Positions 9,627-18,668 of a DNA stretch of 64,000 bases are shown piece after piece. Each line of letters starts with the position of its first letter. Position 1 is the stretch's first letter. The translations under genes were made by a program, and so were the position numbers. The stretch is from Flavobacterium sp. CS20 (lineage in GTDB: Bacteria; Bacteroidota; Bacteroidia; Flavobacteriales; Flavobacteriaceae), in NCBI RefSeq assembly GCF_018080005.1, contig NZ_CP073015.1, positions 2,446,501 through 2,510,500 of the forward strand, read 5' to 3'. A model generated the notes under the pieces. The model saw only the letters and a list, made by a program, of their open reading frames with translations, had not been told where the DNA came from and searched no databases.

Positions 9627-10574
9627 TTAAAGTTCTTTAACATAAAGCCAAGCATAAGGATTGTTTTGGGATTTGATTTGCCTAAGTTTTTTTAAGGCTT
9701 TAAGCTTATCATCAAAGCTGGCATAAACCACTTGATGTAAACCATATTTGTTGGCACCAATATACTTAGCATCAAAACCTTGCTTTTTGAGTTGTTTAAT
9801 TTTTTTATCGGCATTGGCTCTTATCCTAAAAGCACCACCAACAATATGATATTTGCCTGTTTTTTTAGACTCGACTTCTACAGACAAAGCCTTTAATGGC
9901 TTTGAGACTAAAAAACTGCTTTCTTGAATTTTTTGATCTATCAAGTGTTTTGCTTTTTCTTGCTGAACAAGATTATATGCTTTGATTTCTTTTTGATAGA
10001 TTTGTGAACCTACTAAGCCAGATATACCTATAGCCACAATTCCTATAGCAAGATATTTCCAATAGTTGGATCTTCTCGACTGAACTTCGTTAAGCGTTTT
10101 TACATCAGGTGATGAAATAGGTTCAACAGGTTTAGTTTTAGCAACTTTATTTTGTGCAATGGTTATCTCGTCAACTTTAAACTTAGGCAAGCCATAAGCT
10201 TCAATGAGCCAATCTAATTTAGTGTCTGGTTCAAATACCAATTTACGATCAGCATTCAATTTAAAATGTCCTAAATCTTTGAGATAAATATCTGCTTCGT
10301 CCTCTAAAGTCTCTAAAATTTTTTGGCTAAAAACTTTAATTTTTTGTTGGGCAATTTGAAATGACACCTTTTCTTCTTTCGCGATTTGATTGGCAAGCAA
10401 AGCATCACTACTTTCTTTAAGATTTTGATTAAATGTCAGCCTTTTTCTTGGTGGTAAAAAATAACCATCTTCAATTTTAGCCGTTTGCTTTTGGGTAACA
10501 AAACCACCTAAACCACCAACAATAACGCAGTCGTGGCGATATAAGAGATTTTTGATGTGAAATTGAATATTCAT
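9627..10574 (-). CDS. HU/CCDC81-domain membrane protein with C-terminal SPOR domain
   Basis: From ATG 10574 the protein has 315 residues. The first about 115 resemble the bacterial HU-CCDC81 domain pair (LLYRHDCVIVGGLGGFV and FNQNLKESSDALLANQIA). One transmembrane helix (YLAIGIVAIGISGLVGSQIY, about 175-195) and a short coiled region follow. The C terminus is a SPOR domain (YHIVGGAFRIRANADKKI onward) that binds denuded peptidoglycan at division sites. This plan is widespread in Bacteroidota and suggests a link between chromosome or cytoplasmic factors and the septal wall. Confidence 0.88.
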   Translation of the reverse strand: MNIQFHIKNLLYRHDCVIVGGLGGFVTQKQTAKIEDGYFLPPRKRLTFNQNLKESSDALLANQIAKEEKVSFQIAQQKIKVFSQKILETLEDEADIYLKDLGHFKLNADRKLVFEPDTKLDWLIEAYGLPKFKVDEITIAQNKVAKTKPVEPISSPDVKTLNEVQSRRSNYWKYLAIGIVAIGISGLVGSQIYQKEIKAYNLVQQEKAKHLIDQKIQESSFLVSKPLKALSVEVESKKTGKYHIVGGAFRIRANADKKIKQLKKQGFDAKYIGANKYGLHQVVYASFDDKLKALKKLRQIKSQNNPYAWLYVKEL

Positions 10575-10700
10575 ACGAAACAAAATTAACTAAATAATTG
10601 TTTCTAAAAAATTAATTAGACAATTTAAATTTTACATCTTTTTAACCAAATATTTAATTTTCAGGTTCTATTTTAGCAGTTTTAAACTTTATTTTTTTTG

Positions 10701-11675
10701 ATGGAAAGCATAACAAAATACACAGAAGTTTTTAATGCTTATTTAACCCGAAAATGTAATAATCAAGCACCTTCAAGTCTTTTTGAGCCAGTTAATTATA
10801 TTTTAAATCTCGGAGGCAAACGCATCAGACCAGCTTTAGTTTTGATGACAACAGATTTGTTTGAGGGTAATGTTGAGACTGCATATAGTGCGACTATGGC
10901 AGTAGAAGTTTTTCATAATTTCTCGCTCGTTCATGATGATATTATGGACGACGCCCCGTTGAGACGCCAACGCCCCACAGTTCACGAAAAATGGGATGTC
11001 AACACGGCTATACTATCTGGCGATGCTATGCTCATTTGGGCCTATCAATGTTTTGAAGATTATGACCAACACAGTTTTTATGCCTTAGTAAAACTTTTTT
11101 CCAAAACAGCTCAAGAAGTTTGCTCAGGTCAGCAATACGATATGGATTTTGAAAACTTGCAAGAAGTCAGCATAGAAAATTATCTTGAAATGATACGTCT
11201 AAAAACCGCTGTTTTGGTAGCTTGTGCTTTTAAAATGGGTGCTATCATTGCTGGTACAAATATTGAAAATCAAGATTATATCTATAATTTTGGTCTCAAT
11301 TTAGGTATAGCTTTTCAAATTCAAGACGATTTACTCGATGTTTATGGCGACCCAAAAACTTTTGGTAAACAAATTGGTGGAGACATCATTGCAAACAAAA
11401 AAACTTTTCTCTATTTAAAAGCTCTTGAAATTTCTTCTGAAGATGATCATAATCAGTTGAAACATTTATTTAGCATAAGTCCAAAAAACACTAAAGCTAA
11501 AATAGAAACTGTTAAACAAATTTATGACCAATACGATGTTAAATCACTTTCAAACCAACAGATAGAAAAACACAAACACAAGGCACTGAAGTCTTTAGAT
11601 CAATTGATTTTATCTGAAAACAAAAAGCAAAAACTTATAAATTTTGCACAAGAATTAATGCAACGTGAAGTCTAA
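10701..11675 (+). CDS. Polyprenyl (isoprenyl) diphosphate synthase
   Basis: This 324-residue trans-prenyltransferase extends allylic diphosphates with isopentenyl diphosphate. Both aspartate-rich motifs are present: LVHDDIMDDAPLRR (first DDxxD, about 84) and QIQDDLLDVYGD (second, about 208), plus the GGKRIRP motif near residue 40. The residues before the first DDxxD suggest a short- to medium-chain product, which could feed menaquinone or carotenoid synthesis. Substrate IPP would come from the mevalonate genes at 55.8-57.8 kb. The ATG at 10701 is preferred to the TTG just before it. Confidence 0.92.
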   Translation: MESITKYTEVFNAYLTRKCNNQAPSSLFEPVNYILNLGGKRIRPALVLMTTDLFEGNVETAYSATMAVEVFHNFSLVHDDIMDDAPLRRQRPTVHEKWDVNTAILSGDAMLIWAYQCFEDYDQHSFYALVKLFSKTAQEVCSGQQYDMDFENLQEVSIENYLEMIRLKTAVLVACAFKMGAIIAGTNIENQDYIYNFGLNLGIAFQIQDDLLDVYGDPKTFGKQIGGDIIANKKTFLYLKALEISSEDDHNQLKHLFSISPKNTKAKIETVKQIYDQYDVKSLSNQQIEKHKHKALKSLDQLILSENKKQKLINFAQELMQREV

Positions 11676-11753
11676 ACCTTGTATGACTTATAAAAAATGA
11701 ATATTTAGCATAAGTGTTCGTTAAAAAACCTTACTGCATTAGAGTTAAATTCT

Positions 11754-11761
11754 TAAATTTG
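11754..11761 (+). promoter_or_regulatory. -7 box before sucA
   Basis: TAAATTTG fits the TAnnTTTG consensus and stands 21 bases before the sucA ATG. No good TTTG -33 match is evident at the expected distance, so the assignment rests on the -7 box and position. Confidence 0.4.
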
Positions 11762-11782
11762 CGGTATAAATCCTAAACATAT

Positions 11783-14569
11783 ATGGATCCATTTTCCTTT
11801 TTAAACAGTATTCATCCACAACAACTTGATGAACTTTATCAAAAATATTTAAAATACCCCGACAGCATTGAGCCAAGTTGGAAAGCATTTTTTCAAGGCT
11901 TTGATTTTGGCAAAGATACCGTAGAAGAAGTGTCTGTATCCGATGAGCAACAACAAGAAATCAGCTTTAAAGAAAATGGTCACGTCAAAGGCTCTGAAAG
12001 TATTCATAAAGAATTTCAAGTTATCAGACTTATTGATGGCTACCGAACACGTGGACACTTGTTTACCAAAACCAACCCCGTTAGAGAGCGAAGAACTTAT
12101 CGTCCAAAACTTGACATTGAAAACTTTGACCTTTCTGAAAGTGATTTAGATAAAGAGTTTAACGCAGGTGAAATTATCGGTATAGGCAAAGCAAGCTTAA
12201 GAAGAATTATTGAATTTTTAGAAAACGTATTCTGTGATGCTATAGGTATTGAATACGTTTATATTAGACAGCCAGAAATTGTTTCTTGGATTCAAGATAG
12301 AATATATAAAAACGAAAATCAACCGCAGTTTAGTAGTGACGAAAAGAAACAAATTCTCAAAAAACTCAATCAAGCAGTAACCTTTGAAAGTTTTTTACAT
12401 AAAAATTTTATAGGTCAAAAACGCTTTTCCCTTGAAGGTAACGAAAGCCTGATTCCAGCTCTTGACACTTTAATTGAGAAAGCCGCTGACATAGGCGTAA
12501 AAGAATTTGTTATGGGTATGGCTCACCGTGGCCGTTTAAACACTTTGGCTAATATTTTTGGTAAAGATCCTAAAGCCATTTTCAACGAATTTGAAGGCAA
12601 AGACTACGAGCAAGAAGTCTTTGATGGCGATGTAAAATATCATCTCGGTTGGACGTGTAAGCGTAAAACCGATTCTGGTCAAGAAATCAACCTCAACATT
12701 GCACCAAATCCTTCGCATCTTGAAACTGTAGGTGCTGTAGTGCAAGGAATTGCCAGAGCCAAGCAAGACGATCACCATCTTGGCGAAGAACAAAATGTTT
12801 TACCTATTGTGGTGCATGGAGATGTCGCTATTGCTGGTCAAGGAATTGCTTATGAAGTAGTTCAGATGGCAAAACTAGAAGGTTACACAACTCAAGGCAC
12901 AATTCATATTGTCGTTAATAATCAAATTGGGTTTACTACCAATTATCTTGACGGACGTTCATCTACATATTGCACTGATGTTGGCAAAGTAACTCTTTCT
13001 CCTGTTTTACACGTCAATGCCGATGATGTTGAAGCTGTAGTTCATGCTATGCATTTTGCTTTGGCGTTTAGAATGAAATTTAAAAGAGACGTTTTTATCG
13101 ACTTATTGGGTTATAGAAAATATGGTCATAACGAAGGCGATGAACCCAGATTTACACAACCTAAGCTTTATAAAGCTATTTCAAAACACGATAATCCTAG
13201 AGATATTTACGCTAAAAAGCTTAAAGAAGAAAAGTTTATTGATGATGATTATGTTCAAAAATTAGAAGAAGAATATAAAAATGACTTAGAAGAAAAACTT
13301 GCTGATTCTAAAAAAGAAGATACTGCCTTTGTAACACCAATTATGCAAGAAGAATGGGAAGGTGCAGAATATGCCGACCAATCTAAAATGCTCGAGCCTG
13401 TTGATACTTCGTATGATTTAAAAAAACTTGACAAAGTTGCTGAAATCATCACCAAACTTCCTGAAGAGAAAAAGTTTCTTAGAAAAACAGCCAAGATTAT
13501 TGACACACGTCACCAAATGTATTTTGAAAAAAACAGTTTAGATTGGGGCATGGCAGAAGTTTTAGCTTATGCTTCGGTTATAGAAGAAGGTCACGACGTC
13601 AGAATGAGCGGACAAGATGTAGAGCGTGGCACATTTTCTCACCGCCATGCGGTTATTAAAGTGGAAGACAGTGAAGAAGAAATTGTTTTGCACAATAACA
13701 TCAACGATAAGTCTAAGTTTTATATCTACAACTCTTTACTTTCTGAATATGGCGTTGTCGGTTTTGATTATGGATATGCTATGGCAAGTCCACAAACGCT
13801 TACTATTTGGGAAGCTCAGTTTGGAGATTTCAGCAATGGTGCTCAAATTATGATTGACCAATACATTTCATCGGCTGAAGACAAGTGGAAAACCCAAAAC
13901 GGATTGGTTATGCTTTTACCTCACGGTTATGAAGGTCAAGGCTCTGAGCACTCTTCAGCCCGTATGGAACGTTATCTTCAGCTTTGTGCTAAAAACAATA
14001 TGTATGTGGCTAATTGTACAACACCTGCCAATTTATTCCATATTTTAAGACGACAACTCAAAACTAAATTCAGAAAACCGCTTATTGTCTTTACGCCAAA
14101 AAGCTTGTTGAGACATCCTAAAGTGGTTTCAACCAAAGAAGATTTGGCAAAAGGCGAATTTAAAACACTCATTGATGATGCCGATGCAAAACCAAAAACT
14201 ACAAAATCAGTTGTCTTTTGTAGTGGTAAATTTTATTATGACCTACTAAAACGAAAAGAGGAAGATAACAGAAATGACGTTGCTTTAGTTCGTATTGAAC
14301 AACTTTTTCCGCTTCCTATTAAAGCGATAGAAAAAGTCTTAAAACGATACAGCTCTGCTGAAGATATAGTTTGGGCACAAGAAGAACCAAGAAATATGGG
14401 AGCTTATTCCTATCTTGTCTTGCATTACGAAAAAGCAAGAACATTTAGAGTATGTAGCCGAAGATTTTACGGTTCGCCAGCAAGAGGTAGTGCCAAACGG
14501 TTTGAAAAAAGACACCAAGAAGTTATCAATTATGTATTTGATGCTTCAAAAGATAATTTTAATTTGTAA
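11783..14569 (+). CDS. sucA: 2-oxoglutarate dehydrogenase E1 component
   Basis: The 928-residue thiamine-diphosphate enzyme decarboxylates 2-oxoglutarate and passes the succinyl group to the E2 lipoyl domain. Visible landmarks are the N-terminal E2-binding segment (SFLNSIHPQQLDELYQKYL), VMGMAHRGRLNTLAN, the cofactor region HGDVAIAGQGIAYE and VNNQIGFTTN, and the transketolase-like C-terminal half with HGYEGQGSEHSSARMER. Length is normal and no lesion is present. The partner E2 gene follows after 94 bases but is frameshifted. An in-operon E3 is not seen. Confidence 0.97.
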   Translation: MDPFSFLNSIHPQQLDELYQKYLKYPDSIEPSWKAFFQGFDFGKDTVEEVSVSDEQQQEISFKENGHVKGSESIHKEFQVIRLIDGYRTRGHLFTKTNPVRERRTYRPKLDIENFDLSESDLDKEFNAGEIIGIGKASLRRIIEFLENVFCDAIGIEYVYIRQPEIVSWIQDRIYKNENQPQFSSDEKKQILKKLNQAVTFESFLHKNFIGQKRFSLEGNESLIPALDTLIEKAADIGVKEFVMGMAHRGRLNTLANIFGKDPKAIFNEFEGKDYEQEVFDGDVKYHLGWTCKRKTDSGQEINLNIAPNPSHLETVGAVVQGIARAKQDDHHLGEEQNVLPIVVHGDVAIAGQGIAYEVVQMAKLEGYTTQGTIHIVVNNQIGFTTNYLDGRSSTYCTDVGKVTLSPVLHVNADDVEAVVHAMHFALAFRMKFKRDVFIDLLGYRKYGHNEGDEPRFTQPKLYKAISKHDNPRDIYAKKLKEEKFIDDDYVQKLEEEYKNDLEEKLADSKKEDTAFVTPIMQEEWEGAEYADQSKMLEPVDTSYDLKKLDKVAEIITKLPEEKKFLRKTAKIIDTRHQMYFEKNSLDWGMAEVLAYASVIEEGHDVRMSGQDVERGTFSHRHAVIKVEDSEEEIVLHNNINDKSKFYIYNSLLSEYGVVGFDYGYAMASPQTLTIWEAQFGDFSNGAQIMIDQYISSAEDKWKTQNGLVMLLPHGYEGQGSEHSSARMERYLQLCAKNNMYVANCTTPANLFHILRRQLKTKFRKPLIVFTPKSLLRHPKVVSTKEDLAKGEFKTLIDDADAKPKTTKSVVFCSGKFYYDLLKRKEEDNRNDVALVRIEQLFPLPIKAIEKVLKRYSSAEDIVWAQEEPRNMGAYSYLVLHYEKARTFRVCSRRFYGSPARGSAKRFEKRHQEVINYVFDASKDNFNL

Positions 14570-14909
14570 TAAATATTAATAAGTCAAAGTTGTAAATTAT
14601 AATTTTAAACTTGTCACTTACAACTTTTTAACTTGAAACTATTAACTTGAAACTAAAAAAATTATGGCTTTAGAAATGAAAGTTCCTTCACCAGGAGAAT
14701 CCATCAGCGAAGTTGAAATCGCAGAATGGTTAGTCAAAGACGGCGATTACGTAGAAAAAGACCAAGCTGTAGCCGAAGTCGATAGCGATAAAGCAACCCT
14801 AGAACTACCAGCCGAAGCTAGCAGCATTATTACCCTTAAAGCCGAAGAAGGCGATGTTGTAGCTGTCGGCGAAGTGGTTTGCCTTATAGATACCGATGCC
14901 AAAAAGCCT

Positions 14910-14950
14910 GAAGCCTCCTCTGGCTCCTCCAAAGGAGAAGAACAGGCTTC
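14910..14950. repeat. REP-like inverted repeat inside the sucB linker (first)
   Basis: GAAGCCT at 14910-14916 pairs with AGGCTTC at 14944-14950, with an inner CTCC-AAA-GGAG hairpin at 14927-14937. It encodes a Ser/Glu-rich part of the interdomain linker. The look is that of a dispersed intergenic palindrome, here translated in frame. Confidence 0.6.
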
Positions 14951-15012
14951 TTCTAGTCCCTCTGAGGAAAAAGAACAAGAACCTTCTAAAGAAGAGTCAG
15001 AGCATAAAAGCT

Positions 15013-15029
15013 CCTCTCCTTCGGAGAGG
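15013..15029. repeat. REP-like palindrome inside the sucB linker (second)
   Basis: CCTCTCC, loop TTC, GGAGAGG is a perfect 7-bp inverted repeat, followed by GTCGGGAGAG. CTCTCC-TTC-GGAGAG palindromes of this kind are typical dispersed repeats in Bacteroidota genomes. Here it is read as Ser-Pro-Ser-Glu-Arg in the flexible E2 linker. Confidence 0.65.
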
Positions 15030-15220
15030 TCGGGAGAGACCACCTATGCTAGCGGTTCACCATCGCCTGCGACCAAGAAAATTTTAGACGAAAAAGAAAT
15101 TCCTGCAAATGATGTTAAAGGCACTGGACGTGATGGACGCATCACAAAAGATGACGCAGTGAAAGCACAGCCCAAACCAGCTATGGGCATGCCAGGTAAG
15201 GGCAAACGCGGTGAGAGTAG

Positions 15221-15227
15221 AAAAAAC
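15221..15227 (+). other. Slippery heptamer A_AAA_AAC at the sucB frame junction
   Basis: The zero-frame codons AGA AAA AAC contain A_AAA_AAC in the phase that permits simultaneous -1 slippage of both tRNAs. The -1 frame is the one that continues the E2 catalytic domain. A 5-bp stem AGACG/CGTCT can form just downstream (15239-15260 region). No experimental support is available from sequence alone. Confidence 0.5.
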
Positions 15228-16128
15228 TTTCAATGTTGAGACGCAAAGTTGCCGAACGTCTTGTGAGTGCAAAAAATGAAACGGCAATGCTTACGACTTT
15301 TAACGAAGTTGATATGCAACCTATTTTTGATCTTAGAAAACAATACAAAGAGGAATTTAAGGAAAAACACGGCGTTAGTCTAGGCTTTATGTCGTTTTTT
15401 ACTCTTGCAGTTGTTAGAGCTTTAGATGAATATCCAGCAGTCAACAGTATGATTGACGGTAAAGAAATGATTACTTACGATTATAAAGATATCAGTGTTG
15501 CTGTTTCTGGACCAAAAGGTTTAATGGTTCCTGTCATCAGAAATGCTGAAAACTTGAGTTTTAGAGGTGTTGAGCAAGAGGTAAAAAACCTTGCAACGCG
15601 AGCTCGAGATGGTAAAATCACAGTTGATGAAATGACTGGTGGCACGTTTACTATTTCTAATGGAGGCGTGTTTGGTTCAATGCTTTCAACGCCAATTATC
15701 AATCCACCGCAAAGTGGTATTTTAGGCATGCACAACATCGTAGAACGTCCCGTAGCTATTGATGGTGAAGTGAAAATACGCCCAATCATGTTTGTCGCCT
15801 TATCTTATGACCACAGAATTATTGATGGTAAAGAATCTGTTGGCTTTCTTGTTGAAGTGAAAAAAGCTTTAGAAAATCCAGAAGAATTGCTGATGGGCGG
15901 TGATGTGAAAAAGGCTTTAGAGCTTTAATTGTATGACTTCAAAGAGATATATTCTTTGATAAAAAGTAAGAATTATGTCTGGATTCAGCTGTTACCATTT
16001 TATGACTTCAGTATAGAAATTTAAAATTAATATTTTTTTAATTAACATTTTAAGTCAATACTTGATTATCACTTCCTACTATTTAAGTTTTTTGTAATAT
16101 TCTTAAATAAGACGTATGTTTGTTTAAA

Positions 16129-17253
16129 ATGAAAAACTTCCAGGCAGGTAATTACGTCAATCAAGGAACTTATAAAAGTTTTCAACCTCACAAAATAAAT
16201 CAAGCATTTACGGTTGAAGATATGGAAGTTATAAGCCTTTTGAGCCAAGCAGACAGACAGCTTGGAAGGTTAGATATGTATTCAGAATATATTCCAAATA
16301 TTGATTTGTTTATCAGTATGCACGTCTTAAAAGAGGCAACACAATCAAGCAAAATTGAAGGAACGAAAACAAACATAGAAGATGCTTTGTTAGACAAAAA
16401 AGACGTAGATGATGAAAAAAGAGATGATTGGGAAGAGGTTCAAAACTACATAGAAGCTTTAAATTCTGCTATTAAGCGTTTAGAGAAATTACCTTTTTCT
16501 TCAAGATTAATACGAGATACTCATAAAATTCTTTTTCAAGGTGTAAGAGGAAAGCATAAATTACCTGGAGAATTTAGAAAAAGTCAAAATTGGATAGGTG
16601 GAGCAAGTATTAATGACGTCGCCTTTGTTCCACCAATTCATACAAGTGTTAATGAATATATGAGTGATTTAGAAAAGTTTGCTCACAACACCGAATCGTT
16701 TTTTCCAGATTTACTTAAAATAGCTTTAATACATTATCAATTTGAAACAATCCATCCGTTTCTTGATGGTAATGGTAGGGTTGGTCGATTAATGATCACG
16801 TTGTATTTGGTTGAAAAAAACATATTAAAAAAACCTATTCTTTATCTTTCTGATTTTTTTGAAAGAAACAGAATGCTATATTATGACAACCTAACTAGAG
16901 TTAGAGAAAAAAATGATTTAAGGCAATGGTTTAAATTTTTTTTAGTTGGTATTATAGAAACAGCAAAAATTGGAATTAATACTTTTGATGGTATTTTAAA
17001 GTTACAAAAAGAAGTTGAATTTAAAATACAAACATTAGGTAATCGAACATACAATGCACAATTAATTTTAAATCATCTTTACCAAAAACCTGTTGTAGAT
17101 GCACAAAAAGCTAAAGAATTGACGGGTCTGTCTTTACCTTCTGTCTATAAACTAATTAGGGATCTTGAAAAATTAGATATATTAACTGAAATTACAGGTG
17201 CAAAAAGAGGAAAAATTTTTTTATTTAAAGAATACACAAAACTGTTTAAATAA
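16129..17253 (+). CDS. Fic family AMP-transferase with N-terminal inhibitory motif
   Basis: From the ATG at 16129 the protein has 374 residues. The Fic core motif HPFLDGNGRVGR lies at about 208-219; the His is catalytic and the NGR part binds the nucleotide phosphates. An N-terminal inhibitory helix is visible as SSKIEGT at about 73, fitting the (S/T)xxxE(G/N) pattern of class II Fic proteins, whose Glu blocks ATP. The C terminus (VVDAQKAKELTGLSLPSVYKLIRDLEKLDIL) is a winged-helix domain. Such self-contained Fic-HTH proteins usually AMPylate or otherwise modify target proteins. The target is unknown. It is followed directly by a MITE-like element. Confidence 0.93.
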   Translation: MKNFQAGNYVNQGTYKSFQPHKINQAFTVEDMEVISLLSQADRQLGRLDMYSEYIPNIDLFISMHVLKEATQSSKIEGTKTNIEDALLDKKDVDDEKRDDWEEVQNYIEALNSAIKRLEKLPFSSRLIRDTHKILFQGVRGKHKLPGEFRKSQNWIGGASINDVAFVPPIHTSVNEYMSDLEKFAHNTESFFPDLLKIALIHYQFETIHPFLDGNGRVGRLMITLYLVEKNILKKPILYLSDFFERNRMLYYDNLTRVREKNDLRQWFKFFLVGIIETAKIGINTFDGILKLQKEVEFKIQTLGNRTYNAQLILNHLYQKPVVDAQKAKELTGLSLPSVYKLIRDLEKLDILTEITGAKRGKIFLFKEYTKLFK

Positions 17254-17256
17254 ATG

Positions 17257-17447
17257 ACGTGAGTTCGATATAAATTCAAATAAAATACAGATATTTAATC
17301 ATTTGTCATGTCGATAGAGCGAAGCATGAGCGACGAGACATCTCAGTAGGATGAGATTTCTTATCATTCTTCGTTAGAAATGACAAAATTTGTTAACAAA
17401 AAGATATAATCATCTGATTTACAGATTTCAATAAATCGAACTCACGT
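17257..17447. mobile_element. MITE-like element with 13-bp terminal inverted repeats
   Basis: ACGTGAGTTCGAT at 17257-17269 is perfectly inverted at 17435-17447, bounding 191 bp with no coding capacity. Nested inside are TTTGTCAT/ATGACAAA (17302-17309 and 17380-17387) and TCTCA/TGAGA arms, plus a GCGAAGCATGAGCGACGAG segment of the kind seen in dispersed flavobacterial repeats. TAAAT occurs at both outer flanks and could be a short target duplication. It begins 3 bases after the fic stop codon, so it may also end that transcript. No transposase in this window shares these ends. Confidence 0.65.
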
Positions 17448-17593
17448 TAAATAGTACCGACTTTTAGTAATTGACTAAGCCGTAAATAACAGAATATTTA
17501 GTCGCCTGAAAGGATATTTTGTTTATATTATCTAAATTAGTGATTCAAAAACATAACAATGCTTTAAAAACAACATTAAAAGATTTTAATTTT

Positions 17594-18277
17594 ATGCTTT
17601 TCAAAGGCTTAATCGACTTACTATTCCCACAAATTTGTATGTCTTGTGAGTCCGCTTTGCATACTCGTGAAGATTTATTATGCACAAAATGTAGATTTGA
17701 CATTCCAACTTGTGATTGGAAAGATGCTCAAGATAATTTAATTACCGACAGACTTAAAGGTAGGGTTCATCTGGCTTATGCCGATGCTTTATTGTATTTT
17801 GAAAAAGGAAACAAGACCCAGAAACTTATCCATCAGCTAAAATATAAACAACAGAAACAAATCAGCCGTTATTTAGGTTTATGGCATGGCGAAAATCTTA
17901 AACAAAAAGCTTGGTTTCAAAACTTTGATGTTATTATTCCCGTACCCATTCATGCCAGAAGAAGACGTCAACGCGGTTATAATCAAGTTGAAGATTATGC
18001 CAAGGCACTTAGTCAAGTTTTAAACTGTGAATACAATGATAACATACTTTACCGACACCACTACTCAAGAACACAAGTCTTTAAAAATCGTATATCTCGG
18101 ACAGAAGTAATTGAACATAATTTCAAACTTAAAACAAATCAAAGCTTTGATGGTAAACATTTAGTTCTTGTAGATGACCTTATCACCACTGGTGCTACTG
18201 CAGAAGCGTGCTTTATTCAATTATCAAAATTGAAAAATGTTAAACTGAGCCTTTTAACCATGGCAGTTGCCGCTTAG
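17594..18277 (+). CDS. comF: ComF family phosphoribosyltransferase-like protein
   Basis: The likely ATG is 17594 (MLFKGLIDLLFPQICMSC), giving 227 residues; an upstream in-frame extension lacks family character. A four-cysteine zinc site (CMSC, CTKC) at the N terminus is followed by a type I phosphoribosyltransferase fold with RRQRGYNQ and the PRPP loop LVLVDDLITTGAT near the C terminus. ComF proteins help take up transforming DNA in naturally competent bacteria. comEC at the window end supports possible competence. The 146 bases between the MITE-like element and this start hold nothing I recognise. Confidence 0.92.
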   Translation: MLFKGLIDLLFPQICMSCESALHTREDLLCTKCRFDIPTCDWKDAQDNLITDRLKGRVHLAYADALLYFEKGNKTQKLIHQLKYKQQKQISRYLGLWHGENLKQKAWFQNFDVIIPVPIHARRRRQRGYNQVEDYAKALSQVLNCEYNDNILYRHHYSRTQVFKNRISRTEVIEHNFKLKTNQSFDGKHLVLVDDLITTGATAEACFIQLSKLKNVKLSLLTMAVAA

Positions 18278-18307
18278 TTTTAACTCAGGAAGAAATTTTA
18301 TTGAATA

Positions 18308-18356
18308 TTGTTTTATAAACTCATAAAAACATTTATTTTTGTATCTAAATAGATAC
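18308..18356 (+). promoter_or_regulatory. Promoter and overlapping palindromic operator of the toxin-antitoxin pair
   Basis: A TTG at 18308-18310 and a consensus -7 box TATTTTTG at 18334-18341 (spacing 23) lie just before the toxin ATG. The last base of the -7 box starts a perfect palindrome GTATCT-AAAT-AGATAC (18341-18356). Its position over the start of transcription fits an operator bound by the antitoxin for autoregulation. Confidence 0.5.
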
Positions 18357-18364
18357 AATTGTTG

Positions 18365-18667
18365 ATGTTTTTTATTGAGAAAACAGCTGAATTTGATAAA
18401 TGGATTAGAAAATTAAAAGATATTCGAGCAAAATCCAAAATACTTTTTCGGATTCAAAAGCTTGAAACAGATGAACATTTTGGAGATTGTAAGCCCGTAG
18501 GCGATGGTATTAGTGAAATGCGGATTAATTATGCTAAAGCCTATCGAGTATATTTCAAACAAAAGGAAGCAAAAATTATAATTCTTTTAATTGGAGGAGA
18601 TAAGTCTTCTCAACAAAAAGATATTGAAAGAGCTAAAAACATTTGGAATAGTATTAAAAACAATTGA
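18365..18667 (+). CDS. HigB/RelE-type toxin (phage Gp49-like family)
   Basis: The 101-residue protein starts MFFIEKTAEFDKWIRKLKD and has the KIRIxxLE-like IQKLE, the GISEMRINY strand, and YRVYF-x-IILLIGGDKSSQQKDI, which mark the HigB/RelE-ParE addiction-module killer family. These toxins are ribosome-dependent mRNA interferases. Here the toxin gene precedes the antitoxin, the order typical of HigBA. The ATG at 18365 is preferred over the TTGs just upstream. Unlike the HEPN and PIN toxins elsewhere in the window, this one looks intact. Confidence 0.88.
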   Translation: MFFIEKTAEFDKWIRKLKDIRAKSKILFRIQKLETDEHFGDCKPVGDGISEMRINYAKAYRVYFKQKEAKIIILLIGGDKSSQQKDIERAKNIWNSIKNN

Positions 18668-18668
18668 A

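Larger units (their letters stand above)
14664..15928 (+). pseudogene. sucB: 2-oxoglutarate dehydrogenase E2, -1 frameshift at A_AAA_AAC
   Basis: The first frame (14664-15239) encodes the lipoyl domain with DSDKATLE, a Ser/Glu-rich linker, the peripheral-subunit-binding domain (ATKKILDEKEIPANDVKGTGRDGRI) and the start of the catalytic domain, then stops at TGA 15237. The second frame (to 15928) continues exactly where needed ([28 protein letters not shown]) and carries the catalytic [11 protein letters not shown] motif. Joining needs one extra A in the A6 run at 15221-15226, which would restore KKLSMLRRK. The zero-frame reads AGA AAA AAC, so A_AAA_AAC is in the correct phase for -1 slippage. 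Gene death, ribosomal frameshifting or a homopolymer error are all possible. The linker contains two REP-like palindromes. Confidence 0.9.
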
